Shown one piece after another: positions 47,143 through 56,858 of a stretch of 64,000 bases of DNA. Within the stretch, counting starts at the first letter, position 1; every line of letters begins with the position of its first letter. The translations under genes were made by a program, and so were the position numbers. The stretch lies in NCBI RefSeq assembly GCF_003952485.1, contig NZ_CP034447.1, positions 372,001 through 436,000 on the forward strand, written 5' to 3'. Source of the DNA: Mesorhizobium sp. M1E.F.Ca.ET.045.02.1.1. Lineage in GTDB: Bacteria; Pseudomonadota; Alphaproteobacteria; Rhizobiales; Rhizobiaceae. Under the pieces are notes generated by a model. It had not been told where the DNA came from. It saw only the letters and a program-made list of their open reading frames with translations, and ran no database searches.

Positions 47143-49524
47143 ATGCTATCGACACATGGACAAGCAACTCAGTCAATCAGAAGCATCGAGGTCAGCGGCC
47201 TCAATGAACCGGTCGAAATTGCTATCGATAGATGGGGGCTGGCCCACATTCGCGCGCATGGCTTGGAGGATCTCTTCTTCGCACAGGGTTACAACGCCGC
47301 GCGCGATCGCCTGTGGCAGATTGACCTTTGGCGCAAGCGAGGACTCGGACTATTAGCGGCGGATTTCGGTCCCGGATTCCTCGAGCAAGATCGCGCTTCC
47401 CGTCTTTTCATGTACCGCGGAGACATGGCAGCCGAGTGGGCGGCATATTCGCCTGACGCCAATGCGATTTGCCAAGCATTTGTCACCGGGATTAATGCCT
47501 ACGTGGACCGCGTGAAGCGCGGCCAGGAAAGGCTTCCTCCCGAGTTCGGGAAGCTCGGCACTAGTCCGTCGCGCTGGAAAGCCGAAGACGTCGTACGCAT
47601 CCGAAGCCACGGCATTATACGCAATGGGGTCTCTGAGATTGTGCGGGCGAATGTTCTGGCAAGGGCAGGAACGAGGGTGGATGCCCTACGCAGATATCTT
47701 GAACCTCAGGTTCAGCCCGCTACCGATCCCAACCTGGCATTGAGGGCCATTCCTCTTGCCGTCATCAATGCCTTCAATTTGGCGACCGCTTCCGTCACCT
47801 TCAGTCAGGAACGCCTCACTGCCCGCCTGGAGATGGCCGCTCTCTGGAATCGCGTCGATACGCTGGGAGAGGTCGTACAGGCAATCGAGTCGGAAGGTTC
47901 GAATAACTGGGCCGTCTCGCGCTTACGAAGCGCAACCGGCCGTCCCATTATGGCGATGGACCCGCACAGGCCACAAGCGGTACCGGCGCTCCGCTACATG
48001 GTGCACCTCTCGATGCCTGGCTTCGATGCGATTGGCGCGGGCGAGCCTGCCGTGCCCGGCATCTCTCTGGGGCATAATGGTCGCAGCGCTTTCTCGCTCA
48101 CCATTTTCCCCGCCGACCAGGAGGATGTCTACGTCTACGAGACGAAACCTGGCGATTCGGTCGCCTACCGCTATGGCGACGGCTGGGCGACCATGACGGC
48201 AGTTGAGGAAGTGTTCGATGTGAAGGGTTGCGTGCCGCAGATCCTACCCTTGCGCTTCACTCGGCATGGTCCAGTCGTCTACGAGGATAGGGAAAGCCGG
48301 AAGGCTTTTGCCATTCGCACCCTTTGGAGCGAACCGGGGTCGGCTCCCTACCTTGCAAGCCTCTCCGCCGTGCGCGCCAAATCCTTCGACGAATACCGGA
48401 AGGCCCTGCGCAACTGGGGAACGCCTTCGACCAATCACCTCTATGCCGACGTAACCGGGACGATTGGTTGGCAGACGGCCGGCAAGATCCCGATCCGGCC
48501 CAACTGGAACGGACTTTTGCCTGTGCCGGGCGACGGACGCTACGAGTGGAGCGGCTATGTGGCGCCTGAAGATTTGCCGTCGGCCCGAAATCCCGAACGG
48601 GGCTTCCTTGCGACAGCCAACGAGATGAATCTGCCGTCGGGCTGGAAGGTGGACAATCCACCGATCGGATACGAATGGAGCGACCGAAGCCGGGCGCAAC
48701 GCATTTGCCGCGTTTTGGATGGCCAGCCGAAACACACACTCGGCGACTCTTGTGCACTTCAGAATGATCTTTATTCGATCCCAGCGGAGCGCATGCAGGC
48801 GATCCTCCGCCATCTGCGGTTCGAAAACGAGGCAGCGGGCCGTGCGGCAGCCCATATGCTCGCTTGGGACTGTGTGACGGATCCAGAGTCGTCGCCAGCC
48901 GCACTTTTCGAGACCTGGATCACAAGTCACCTGAAACCGGCGCTTTATCAGGCTTTCACGAAAGGCGATAAGATCGACGCTCTACTGCAGCCCGGCGACA
49001 TCCAATCCGTGCTCTCGTTTTCGGAAAGGCCCGAGGAATGGTTGGAGAGCAATGCCGACGCGGCGCGCCGGGACATTTTTCAGCATACGCTGGGGGCGGC
49101 ATGGCGCGACTGCGAAACCCGCTTCGGAGGAGCCCCTAGACTTTGGCAATGGGGCAAGCTCCATAAGCTATCTCTTGAGCATGCGCTGAGCCGCGCTTTC
49201 CCCGAACTGTCGGCGTCCTTCGACCTAGAACCTATGGAGCTTGGCGGCAGCGGCTCAACACCGATGTGTGCTGTCTACCGGCCCGACGACTATCAGACCA
49301 TCGCAGGCCCGTCCGTGCGAATGGTCATCGATGTAGGAAACTGGGACAACAGTCTTTTTATAAATTTTCCTGGGCAGTCGGGCGATCCGGAGTCGCCGAA
49401 CTACAGCAACATGAAGGAAGATTGGCAAAACGGCAAATACAAGCCACTCCTCTATTCGACGGAAGCAATCGAGCAAGCGACAGCATTGCGGATCATGCTG
49501 AAACCGGTCCGACGCCCGCAGTGA
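47143..49524 (+). CDS. Penicillin-acylase family Ntn hydrolase
   Basis: 793 residues, the usual size of a penicillin G/AHL acylase precursor. The alpha region has the DRWGLAHIRAHGLEDLFFAQGYNAARDRLWQID block; the autocatalytic cleavage site is Gly-Ser in EGSNNWAVS with the beta-chain nucleophile Ser253, followed by MDPHRPQ and PGISLGHNGRSAFSLTIF. Later Asn and Arg positions look conserved. Known members hydrolyse amide bonds of penicillins, N-acyl-homoserine lactones or lipopeptides in the periplasm, but this one shows no signal peptide at its N-terminus (MLSTHGQATQSIRS), and no strong Shine-Dalgarno precedes the ATG, so either it acts in the cytoplasm or the true start differs. Confidence 0.9.
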   Translation: MLSTHGQATQSIRSIEVSGLNEPVEIAIDRWGLAHIRAHGLEDLFFAQGYNAARDRLWQIDLWRKRGLGLLAADFGPGFLEQDRASRLFMYRGDMAAEWAAYSPDANAICQAFVTGINAYVDRVKRGQERLPPEFGKLGTSPSRWKAEDVVRIRSHGIIRNGVSEIVRANVLARAGTRVDALRRYLEPQVQPATDPNLALRAIPLAVINAFNLATASVTFSQERLTARLEMAALWNRVDTLGEVVQAIESEGSNNWAVSRLRSATGRPIMAMDPHRPQAVPALRYMVHLSMPGFDAIGAGEPAVPGISLGHNGRSAFSLTIFPADQEDVYVYETKPGDSVAYRYGDGWATMTAVEEVFDVKGCVPQILPLRFTRHGPVVYEDRESRKAFAIRTLWSEPGSAPYLASLSAVRAKSFDEYRKALRNWGTPSTNHLYADVTGTIGWQTAGKIPIRPNWNGLLPVPGDGRYEWSGYVAPEDLPSARNPERGFLATANEMNLPSGWKVDNPPIGYEWSDRSRAQRICRVLDGQPKHTLGDSCALQNDLYSIPAERMQAILRHLRFENEAAGRAAAHMLAWDCVTDPESSPAALFETWITSHLKPALYQAFTKGDKIDALLQPGDIQSVLSFSERPEEWLESNADAARRDIFQHTLGAAWRDCETRFGGAPRLWQWGKLHKLSLEHALSRAFPELSASFDLEPMELGGSGSTPMCAVYRPDDYQTIAGPSVRMVIDVGNWDNSLFINFPGQSGDPESPNYSNMKEDWQNGKYKPLLYSTEAIEQATALRIMLKPVRRPQ

Positions 49525-49587
49525 TGCGAGTGGGCAAAGCCAACCCGGTCTAAATCGCGCCGGCCGAGATGAAGTAAGAAGACGTCT

Positions 49588-49791
49588 GTGACTGAAATCG
49601 AAGACATGAAGCCTTGGAAGTGGCCCGATGATCGTTGGCGCAATCACGAACTAAACGACTTGCGCTATGGTGGAAAATCGATCGGCCCGCCTGTCTTGGG
49701 GGCAGTAGGGAAACAGGTGCGGAATGCCCGCATCATATCTGTGCTCCAAAAAATGCGACATCAAAGCTGCTGGCCCAGCCTAGCTGTTTGA
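49588..49791 (+). CDS. Short ORF, possibly a truncated gene start
   Basis: A GTG-started frame of 67 codons, MTEIEDMKPWKWPDDRWRN, follows the acylase gene by 63 bp with GAAG upstream. The KWPDDRWR stretch is a little like the N-terminus of some polysaccharide-deacetylase/allantoinase proteins, but the rest does not continue such a domain. If real, it is a remnant cut by rearrangement. Confidence 0.25.
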   Translation: MTEIEDMKPWKWPDDRWRNHELNDLRYGGKSIGPPVLGAVGKQVRNARIISVLQKMRHQSCWPSLAV

Positions 49792-50060
49792 TCCCAGGCT
49801 CACATGACGATGCTGAGGTCAAGAGGTGTGTTAGGACGGCATCGTATTGCTCCCAATTGGTGGCGGAATCCAGAGCTGGGCCCGATTGCGTGACACGGCT
49901 CGGTCAATCGAGCCTAATCAAACTCACATACGGTCGCCGCTTCAGACGGCTGCACCAATATCCCTTGCGGCGGCAGGGGCCCAGAAGGCGAGACCCATCT
50001 TTGATACGGCATTCTAGCCAGCTGGGATCTCGGTTCGCCTCCTGGATCCGCCGAGGCTGA

Positions 50061-51240
50061 TCAGGCCTCGAGGGATGAGTGTATCGGTGTGATCTCGTCA
50101 GACGCCTTCATGACAGCACCTTCGATGACGACGCCCGCGGTCACGTATTTCCACAGCGCCACGAGCAGCTTCCTTGCAAGGGCGACGATGGTTGTCTTTT
50201 TGAGGCGCCCTTGGTTGCGCATCACGCGTTCATGGAACCAGCGGGTAAGCGCTGAACTCGGTTGATTGCGCAGCCACAGCCAGGCCAACTCGATCATCGT
50301 CGTTCGCAGTCGGGGTTGCCGGCCTTCGAGACGCCTTGCTGGCGCTGGACCAATGCGCTCTGCCAAGGCGTTGGCGCGAGCCCGGCATAGGCGGCGACCT
50401 GCCGGCGATTATCGAAGTGCCGGAACAGACCTTCCGAGTAGAGGATGGCGGCACAGTCGGGGCCGATGCCCTTGAGATCGAGCAATGTCGCTGCTGGAGT
50501 TTCGGCGACTTCGATTGCCAGCAGAGCGTCGCGCTCGGCCTGCACCTCTTTGATTTGGGCTATCACCAGTTCGAGTCGGTCGAGCTCGCGACGGATTTGC
50601 CCCTTCAGATGTTCTGGCAGTGCGCGGCCGTCGCCGGTCCTCAATTCCTCAAGCCGATGTCGCCGGTCACGTCCCAGCGGCTCGTAGCCGGTGATGCCCT
50701 GAGCAAACAGCAGGCCCTTGATCCGGTTGACATGGCAGGTCCGCTGACCAACCAGAGCCTTGCGTTCACGGCCGATGCGCCGATGGTCCTCCTCCTTGAC
50801 GCTCGGTACCCTAACCATCGCGCACACGCGCGGCTCGCCTCGTTTGTAGGCGAGCAGCTCACGCACCAACGCCTCACCATCGATCTTGTCGGTCTTGGCA
50901 CGACGCCGCCGGCGCGGCGTGGCAATCGAGGCGGCGTCGACGACATGGCTTTCGATCCCTTCGGCCGCTTTGCCCGGCTTCAGGACAAGGCACAGGCGCG
51001 CACCGGCCGGGACTTTGCGCTTGTGGTCATTCAGGAGGCGGGTCTCGACGGCTTCTGGATCCATCGAATCCTGGGGGGCGGGAACGGACCTCGGTGGCCG
51101 ATTTGCCGACCGGTCCGAGAGAGCCTAAATCGACGGTGCTCTTGCGTCGCCATGAGAGCTTTGTCACTGGCCGCGGGGCTAAACGAGACGCCCACCTTTC
51201 CGCCTCTTCGGCGCGCAAGCCTCGGCCTGAAAGTCAAGCG
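50061..51240 (-). pseudogene. IS110-family transposase with two frameshifts
   Basis: The main frame (51064-50294) reads EGIESHVVDAASIATPRRRR, RAKTDKIDGEALVRELLAYK, ERKALVGQRTCHVNRIKGLL, then LLDLKGIGPDCAAILYSEGL and VAAYAGLAPTPWQS: a DEDD domain plus Tnp_20 domain. Near 50310 the frame shifts to TTMIELAWLWLRNQPSSALT ending at 50061. The first about 55 residues above 51064 are also out of frame. It is the best-kept member of a type also found decayed at 43735-44690. Confidence 0.82.
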
Positions 51241-51439
51241 AATTGAGAAACTGCCCCCCCTGTTGCCTCACCCGAAGAATGTTACCTTACGATGTGGCGG
51301 GTTGAAGAAGCGGGGAGATCGCCATCTAGTCGCCATTGGTTATTTCAACGGCTGTCTCTTTACGCCAGGCTTTCACCGCTATTTGCACCGTCCGCAGGCT
51401 TTTGTTCGTGAACCGTCTTTGATCGACGTTCATCAGCCG

Positions 51440-52757
51440 CTGCAGCACCGTGCCCGAATCTGAGCCTCATAGGGCTCAAGCATGCTCGGTCTCTTCGGAT
51501 AAGGCTTTGTCCGCCGATAAGGCCTTTTATGGGTGGGTCGCACCTCACCGCCCTGCCAAGCCGTCTTCAGATTTGCGGTAAAGCGCTGCAGATCGATGAC
51601 GACCGGTTCCTGTGGCGTTGTTTGCACTCCACGACGATCGACCCGTCTTCCCAGATCTTCCTGTGCCGCACGGATGCCGGTGAACAGCATCACCGGGTCC
51701 GCCGTTGCGAGCATCGCACGCAACGCAACAGCTCCTTGTCGTCCTCCGCCACCTCTGGATGGCACGCTCGACCGGCGGCGCTGGCGGATGATAGCGCTTA
51801 ATCACACGCGCGCCGATACGGGTCTTCTCTCGCAGCTTGAACGAGGGCTGGAAGAGATTGCCGTGCAGCCGCACTGCGTCATAGAGACGAACAAGCGCCG
51901 CCGTGGCTTCCGCACCCACGAACCTGCCATAGCCGACCAGGCGACGAACGATGGCACCGTTCTTCTGCTCGACCCATGCCTGATCATTCTTCCGATAAGC
52001 ACGGGAACGCGTCACTTCCAATCCTTGACTTCTGCACCAGGAGACCACGAGTTCATTCATGAAGGCGCTGTCATTGTCAAAGTCCACGCCTTGAGCGGAA
52101 AGGGGAACAACGACCTGGCCCGCTTGATGGCAGCGATGACAAGACCACTTCCTCGCGTCCGCACCGGCACGCACTCGGTCCAGCCTGTGGCGATATCGGT
52201 CAAGACCATCGTTTGCACAAAGCTGCCGGACGAAGAGGTGCCGGAATGGGCAACGAAGTCGACCTCGACATATCCGGGCGGCGGATCATTCCAGTCGCCG
52301 AAGGTGCGCACCGGAACCGACGTACGCACCGCAGAACTCAGTCCGGCGCGACGGCGCTGCCCCCCGCGAGCTACAGCACGCACTTCCGAAAGCAGGCGAT
52401 CCATCCGCTGCGCTGATCGTCAGCAGCTTGTCGCGAAGTTCGCCATCCAGATCGAGCCGGCCATGCCGCTCAAGAGCCGGCAGCAAAATGGGAATCAGCG
52501 GTTTCAGCCGTTTCGAGCAAAGGCGATCGGACGCCTTCCACAATGCCACCAGCGCCTCCAGAAACTTCGGCGCCATAAAGCACCGGATATTGTCGGGTGG
52601 GCGACGGACCGGCAGCCCGAGGTCGCAACACCCGGATCGCACGTTTGCGATGATAGCGACTGCGACGAACTCGTCCAAAATCCCTTGTTTGTCGGCCCGC
52701 AGCCCGATCGATATCGCTCGACAATCGCTTCAACCAATTCCAACCGTGTCGCCATGC
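51440..52757 (-). pseudogene. Integrase-core (rve/DDE) transposase of IS481/ISNCY type, multiply frameshifted
   Basis: Pieces in three frames assemble as MATRLELVEAIVERYRSG, LKPLIPILLPALERHGRLDL, GYVEVDFVAHSGTSSSGSF, QTMVLTDIATGWTECVPVRT, then GVDFDNDSAFMNELVVSWC and RKNDQAWVEQKNGAIVRRLV. The Asp (EVDF), Asp (DFDND) and Glu (EQKNG) of an rve catalytic core are recognisable. The C-terminal end is frameshifted near 51720. Confidence 0.8.
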
Positions 52758-52934
52758 TAACCCGCCCTGCCATCCAGCCTCCGAATCAGGATGACAACAA
52801 CGGCTTCATCCCCTCGGGACGGCGACCCTATTGGTAACAATCAACGTGAGGCAATGCGGGGGGTCAGTTTCTCAATTCGCCCGACACCTGAAAGTATAGC
52901 CGAGAAGTCTAGTTGTGATTAGAATGGTTCCGCG

Positions 52935-53135
52935 TCGATCGTCATCCTTACAGTAGACGATCTTCGTCTTTCGGGATGTAGCGTCAGCCCGCAGTCTGCG
53001 AACCGCTTTTCAAGAGCGTCGCGCAGCACCACTGCCTGTTTTCGGTTCGGCAATGGCAGATGGCATCATCGGCATAACGCTCGAACGGGAGGTCCGGATG
53101 GTTCCGCTGCATCCACATGTCTGGCATTGCGCCGA
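52935..53135 (-). pseudogene. Group II intron reverse-transcriptase fragment
   Basis: MWMQRNHPDLPFERYADDAI followed by CHCRTEN, then after a frameshift LRDALEKRFADCGLTLHPE and KTKIVYCKDDDRR, is the palm region of a group II intron RT with the YADD active-site motif. Only about 200 bp survive, directly after the 3' end of the third ATP-grasp gene. Confidence 0.8.
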
Positions 53136-53146
53136 ACGGACTGTAC

Positions 53147-54382
53147 CTAATTGCCAAGGGTCGGGAATGGTGTGATGGACCAACGAATTGAGTCGACAGC
53201 ACGCTGGAGTATCGCCTCCGTCCGGGCGGGGCAGGCTGACGCGGCGATGACATGTCCGAGCTTGTCTAAGTAATCGCCTCTCCTAACGATCAGCGTCTTG
53301 GGTTCAACATACAATTTGACCTCGGCGACACCTGATATAGCAGCCGCCTGACTGTTTCCATCTATCCAGTCGAGGGTGCCATCGTCATCAGGGACTAACA
53401 TACGCGCAGCCGCAGTCTGCGAACGCCTCCTGCTCAAATTGCATTCGTTGCCGATGACAAGCTTGATGTGCTCGGAGATGAGATCGACACCGTAAGCCAG
53501 CTGAACAAGCTGAGGATCGGGCGCGCCAGCAAGGCGCGGATTGACTTCAATGACGACTGGGCCAAGCTCCGTCCACCGGAATTCAATGTTCGTTGGCCCC
53601 CAGCCGAGGTCGAGAGCTCGCAAACAGTTCAGTGAAACAGCGGCGATACGTTTGTTCTCGTCCTCAGTCAGCACGGCCGGATAGTTCAATTGACGACAGA
53701 CAAAATGCGGTGGTGGGCCGTATAAAGCGGCGCCTATCGCAATCACCACATTTCCCATTATCTGAGCGATATAGAGAGGCCCCTGGGCGAACTCTTCGAC
53801 CAGTATCCTCGGCGAAGACCGCCATAGGTGCTCCCCGCCCAACAAATAGGTCATATGTTCGGTTACCTCGTCGACACTGCGGCACAAACGGACACCGCTG
53901 CTGCCGGCGCCCACGGCTGGCTTAAGGATAACCGGGAGGCCGATCTCCACGGCAGAGCTTTCTGCCTCCGTCGCATTGGTAGCCAAGCGAAATTCAGGTA
54001 TTGGAACGCCGGCCTCCGCAAGGAGCTGACGTTGAACGGATTTGTCGCAGCATCGCTCAATTGATGCAGGGTTCGGTCCCGGCAGATCGAAGTGCTGACC
54101 GAGCTTACCAGCTGTCACGCAGGCCGACTCGTCGGCGCGCGAAAAGCCAGTAATACCAGCAATGTCGTAGTTGGCACGTAGCCGGGAACATTCACGGATC
54201 AGCGCATCGAGATCGTCTGTATCCACACGGATTGCCTCATTCTCTTCAGCTGCAAGATATTTGTACTGAGCTGGATTAGCCGACAGGGTAATTGGATACA
54301 GACCGAGACGCTGGGCCGCTTGAACGTATAGAAGACCCATACGCTGATGGCCTTCAACTAGGATGAGCGCTCTTCTTGCCAT
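53147..54382 (-). CDS. ATP-grasp carboxylate-amine ligase, copy 3
   Basis: 411 residues from ATG 54382 (MARRALILVEGHQRMG), preceded by GGGGAACAGCCA; the longer frame to 54601 is leader DNA. The ATP-binding VILKPAVGAGSSGVRL and Mg-binding VVIEVNPRLAGAPD are intact. It is closer to copy 1 than to copy 2, sharing ASIERCCDK, TYLLGG and the end SIRWSITP; relative to them it has a few extra residues around TGFSRADESACVTAGKL. A group II intron fragment abuts its 3' end and an IS3 lies about 300 bp upstream. Confidence 0.88.
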   Translation of the reverse strand: MARRALILVEGHQRMGLLYVQAAQRLGLYPITLSANPAQYKYLAAEENEAIRVDTDDLDALIRECSRLRANYDIAGITGFSRADESACVTAGKLGQHFDLPGPNPASIERCCDKSVQRQLLAEAGVPIPEFRLATNATEAESSAVEIGLPVILKPAVGAGSSGVRLCRSVDEVTEHMTYLLGGEHLWRSSPRILVEEFAQGPLYIAQIMGNVVIAIGAALYGPPPHFVCRQLNYPAVLTEDENKRIAAVSLNCLRALDLGWGPTNIEFRWTELGPVVIEVNPRLAGAPDPQLVQLAYGVDLISEHIKLVIGNECNLSRRRSQTAAARMLVPDDDGTLDWIDGNSQAAAISGVAEVKLYVEPKTLIVRRGDYLDKLGHVIAASACPARTEAILQRAVDSIRWSITPFPTLGN

Positions 54383-54682
54383 TGGCTGTTCCCCAAGGTT
54401 GCGTGGTGTGCGGCAGTCGGAGCGGAACGGCGCAGCTGTTTCAGCCGTGCCTGACCTCAGACGCTGTGGTGAACCTACCATTGTCAGCGATTTGCGGTTG
54501 TGAAGATAGTTTAAGGTTGTGTTAATGCCGAGCGACGCACTGAAGCCCGAGCAAGTGTTGTCGTCTGCACGACCAGTGAGGGTCGCCCATGTAAGGGGCA
54601 AGTGACGCCTGGGTGTGGTCGTTGCCTGCTAGTCATCTTTCATCATGAGCAGCATGGTTCGAGCGCGCTGCTGCCGATGGTC

Positions 54683-54686
54683 GGAC
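54683..54686. repeat. Target-site duplication GGAC, first copy
   Basis: GGAC at 54683-54686 and again at 55960-55963 flank the IS3 element. With these as duplications the element starts TGACGTTGC and ends in the complement of TGACCTTGC. Confidence 0.6.
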
Positions 54687-54704
54687 TGACGTTGCTCCCA
54701 GTTT

Positions 54705-55634
54705 CTATCCAGTTTTGAGTTCGTTTCCGGCGTGGGTTGTGCCCTGCTGGGCGGGTGAAGCGACGGGCGCTGGCCCGGAGCCTTTGGCATAGCGCAGCGC
54801 GAGCGACCGTCGCGGATTGAAGGTGCTGGCGAACTCTGCCGGGGTCTGCCAGGCGATTTGGGAGTGCGGCCGCGCGGTGTTGTAGTCGGCGTGCCACAGG
54901 GCGATGGCTACGCGCGCCTGAGCCAGCGAGGTGAACAGCGTCTCGTTGAGCAGTTCATCGCGCAGTCGGCCGTTGAAGCTCTCGATGAAGCCATTCTGCA
55001 TCGGCTTGCCGGGCGCAATGTAATGCCATTCGACGCGGTTCTGATCCGCCCAGGCGAGGATGGCGTTCGAGGTGAACTCGCTGCCATTGTCGCTGACGAT
55101 CATCCTGGGCCGGCCGCGCTCGGTGATGAGCCGGTCCAATTCGCGGGCAACCCGCATGCCCGAGAGAGACGTATCAACGACGAGTGACAGGCACTCTCTC
55201 GTGCAGTCGTCGACGACGGCCAGGATGCGGAAGCGGCGCCCGTCGGTGAGCTGGTCCGATACGAAGTCGAGCGACCAGCGCTCGTCGGGCCTCAGCGGCA
55301 CCAGCATCGGCGCCCTGGTCCCGATCGCCCGCTTGCGGCCGCCACGGCGGCGAACGGCGAGCTTCTCCTCCCGATAGAGCCGGAACAGCTTCTTGTGGTT
55401 CACGACCAGGCCCTCCCGCCTCAGCATCACGAGAAGACGCCGGTAGCCGAACCGGCGACGCTCCTGCGCGATCGCCTTCATCGGCTCGCGAACCTCGCGG
55501 TCGTCCGGCCTGCTGGTCTCGTAGCGAACCGTCATGCGGCAACAGCCGATGGCTTTACACGCCCGCCGTTCGCTCACCCCGAAGCCTTCCTTCAGGCGAG
55601 CGACAGCTTTCCGCTTGGCCGCGGGCGTCACCAT
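54705..55634 (-). CDS. IS3-family transposase OrfB
   Basis: 309 residues from ATG 55634, which overlaps the end of orfA as usual for IS3 (a -1 frameshift normally makes the OrfAB fusion). It has the HTH_21-like start ([20 protein letters not shown]), the RRFGYRRL motif and the rve DDE core [33 protein letters not shown]. The open frame extends to 55814 only because the orfA region is open in this frame. Confidence 0.9.
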   Translation of the reverse strand: MVTPAAKRKAVARLKEGFGVSERRACKAIGCCRMTVRYETSRPDDREVREPMKAIAQERRRFGYRRLLVMLRREGLVVNHKKLFRLYREEKLAVRRRGGRKRAIGTRAPMLVPLRPDERWSLDFVSDQLTDGRRFRILAVVDDCTRECLSLVVDTSLSGMRVARELDRLITERGRPRMIVSDNGSEFTSNAILAWADQNRVEWHYIAPGKPMQNGFIESFNGRLRDELLNETLFTSLAQARVAIALWHADYNTARPHSQIAWQTPAEFASTFNPRRSLALRYAKGSGPAPVASPAQQGTTHAGNELKTG

Positions 55635-55895
55635 TTCTTTCCCACAAGATCCTTCAACGCGGCATTGTCGAGCATGGCGTCGGCCAGAAGCCGCTTCACC
55701 CGGGTGTTCTCGTCCTCCAGAGCCTTCAGTCGCAGAGCCTCGGAGACATCCATCCCGCCGAAGCGGGCCTTCCAGTTGTAAATCGAGGCGTCGCCGACCA
55801 CGTGCTTGCGGCACAGATCGGCAACCGATACCCCGGCCTCAAGTTCCTTCAAAATTCCGATGATACTGCTCTTCAGAGAAGCGGCCGCGTTTCAT
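55628..55895 (-). pseudogene. IS3 orfA with a one-base insertion
   Basis: From ATG 55895 the frame reads MKRGRFSEEQ and then shifts because of one extra T; the expected continuation ([20 protein letters not shown] through [10 protein letters not shown]) is in the next frame. OrfA could only be made from an internal TTG near 55852, without the first about 14 residues. Confidence 0.75.
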
Positions 55896-55997
55896 GTCCT
55901 GGTCCTCTCGATGGGCCAGAGCGAACTTCAAACCGGATTAGATCAAAGGGGCAAGGTCAGGACCATTTCGGTGTTGGTTCTCCTTCAGCGCGGTTTT

Positions 55998-56073
55998 GAC
56001 TATCGGCCTTGCGCCGATGGCGGTCGGAGAGCGCGTGCAACGTGAGCATGAGCCGATAGTCACGTCAACTATC
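55998..56073. promoter_or_regulatory. Inverted and direct copies of GACTATCGGC upstream of a GNAT-like gene
   Basis: GACTATCGGC (55998-56007) is mirrored exactly by GCCGATAGTC (56052-56061), and GATAGT (56055-56060) pairs again with ACTATC (56068-56073). Three half-sites within 76 bp, 72 bp or more before the start at 56145, look like a repressor operator. A TATATT at about 56102 could be a -10 element. Confidence 0.4.
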
Positions 56074-56144
56074 AAATCTCGCAGTATCGGTCCGCATTCC
56101 GCTATATTAGAACCGCACTTCTTTAGCTGTCAGGGTGCATCTGC

Positions 56145-56858
56145 ATGCAGGATAACGTAACGACATTAGACATTTCGAAGTTCATCTGTGCAGCGTACGA
56201 GCTGGCGCGTAAGTCCGGTCTCCACATCACGATGGGAGACGATTTTGAGGAGTACGTCAGGATCACTGACAGACTTCCTGGAAAGTCACCGACCTATCCA
56301 CACTTTCGTCCGGACTGTTCTGATCTTCTACCTGGAAAGGCTTTCTGGATTATTGGCAGGGACCGGGAAGACAGGGTAGCGCATGTCCAAGCAATGCGGC
56401 TGTACGATCTCTCCACCACAAGTCTTGATGAGCACCTTGGGACGCTCAGAGACTGCTTCGCGGACCCTGGTCTTAAAGCAGGGCCTGGCTCTTCGTGTAG
56501 CTGCTACGCACCGTCCGCCAGAAGCATTACCGGGCTTGTAGCATATCGCGGCGACCTCTGGCTCCGTGAGGATTTTCGGGGACGCGGTCTTCTGTCCTTC
56601 CTTGGTCGGATCGCATTTGGAGTGGCATGGACTCAATGGTCGCCGGATTTCATTTACGCCCTCGTTGGTAGCTGGAACATCGAAAAGGGCATAGCAGATC
56701 GCAACGGCTATCTACACAAAGAGCCACATGCATCCGTCCTGCGGTTGCCAGCGCGGGGCATATGCGACGACGACTGGCTCGTTTGGTTGACCCGTGAAGA
56801 CCTGCTGAAAATGCTTTCAAGTAGAAGCTGTTCGTCGACTATGCCGGCGACACGGTGA
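56145..56858 (+). CDS. GNAT-like protein with 3' end replaced by IS21
   Basis: 237 residues. The segment LWLREDFRGRGLLSFLGRIA resembles the acetyl-CoA-binding loop of GNAT enzymes; the rest is not recognised. CAGGG lies upstream of the ATG. The last about 12 codons (after DLLKMLSS) run into the IS21 istA sequence that starts near 56822, so the native C-terminus is lost or nearly complete. It is the only non-mobile gene between 54.7 and 64 kb. Confidence 0.6.
   Translation: MQDNVTTLDISKFICAAYELARKSGLHITMGDDFEEYVRITDRLPGKSPTYPHFRPDCSDLLPGKAFWIIGRDREDRVAHVQAMRLYDLSTTSLDEHLGTLRDCFADPGLKAGPGSSCSCYAPSARSITGLVAYRGDLWLREDFRGRGLLSFLGRIAFGVAWTQWSPDFIYALVGSWNIEKGIADRNGYLHKEPHASVLRLPARGICDDDWLVWLTREDLLKMLSSRSCSSTMPATR

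Larger units (their letters stand above)
54687..55959 (-). mobile_element. IS3-family insertion sequence, 1273 bp, with 4-bp target duplication
   Basis: Inverted ends are TGAC-N-TTGC-N-CC at both termini, with orfA and overlapping orfB on the minus strand. The right-hand 870 bp or so are practically the same as in the hybrid copy at 13820-15158. The direct GGAC repeats indicate a simple, fairly recent insertion. Confidence 0.85.
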
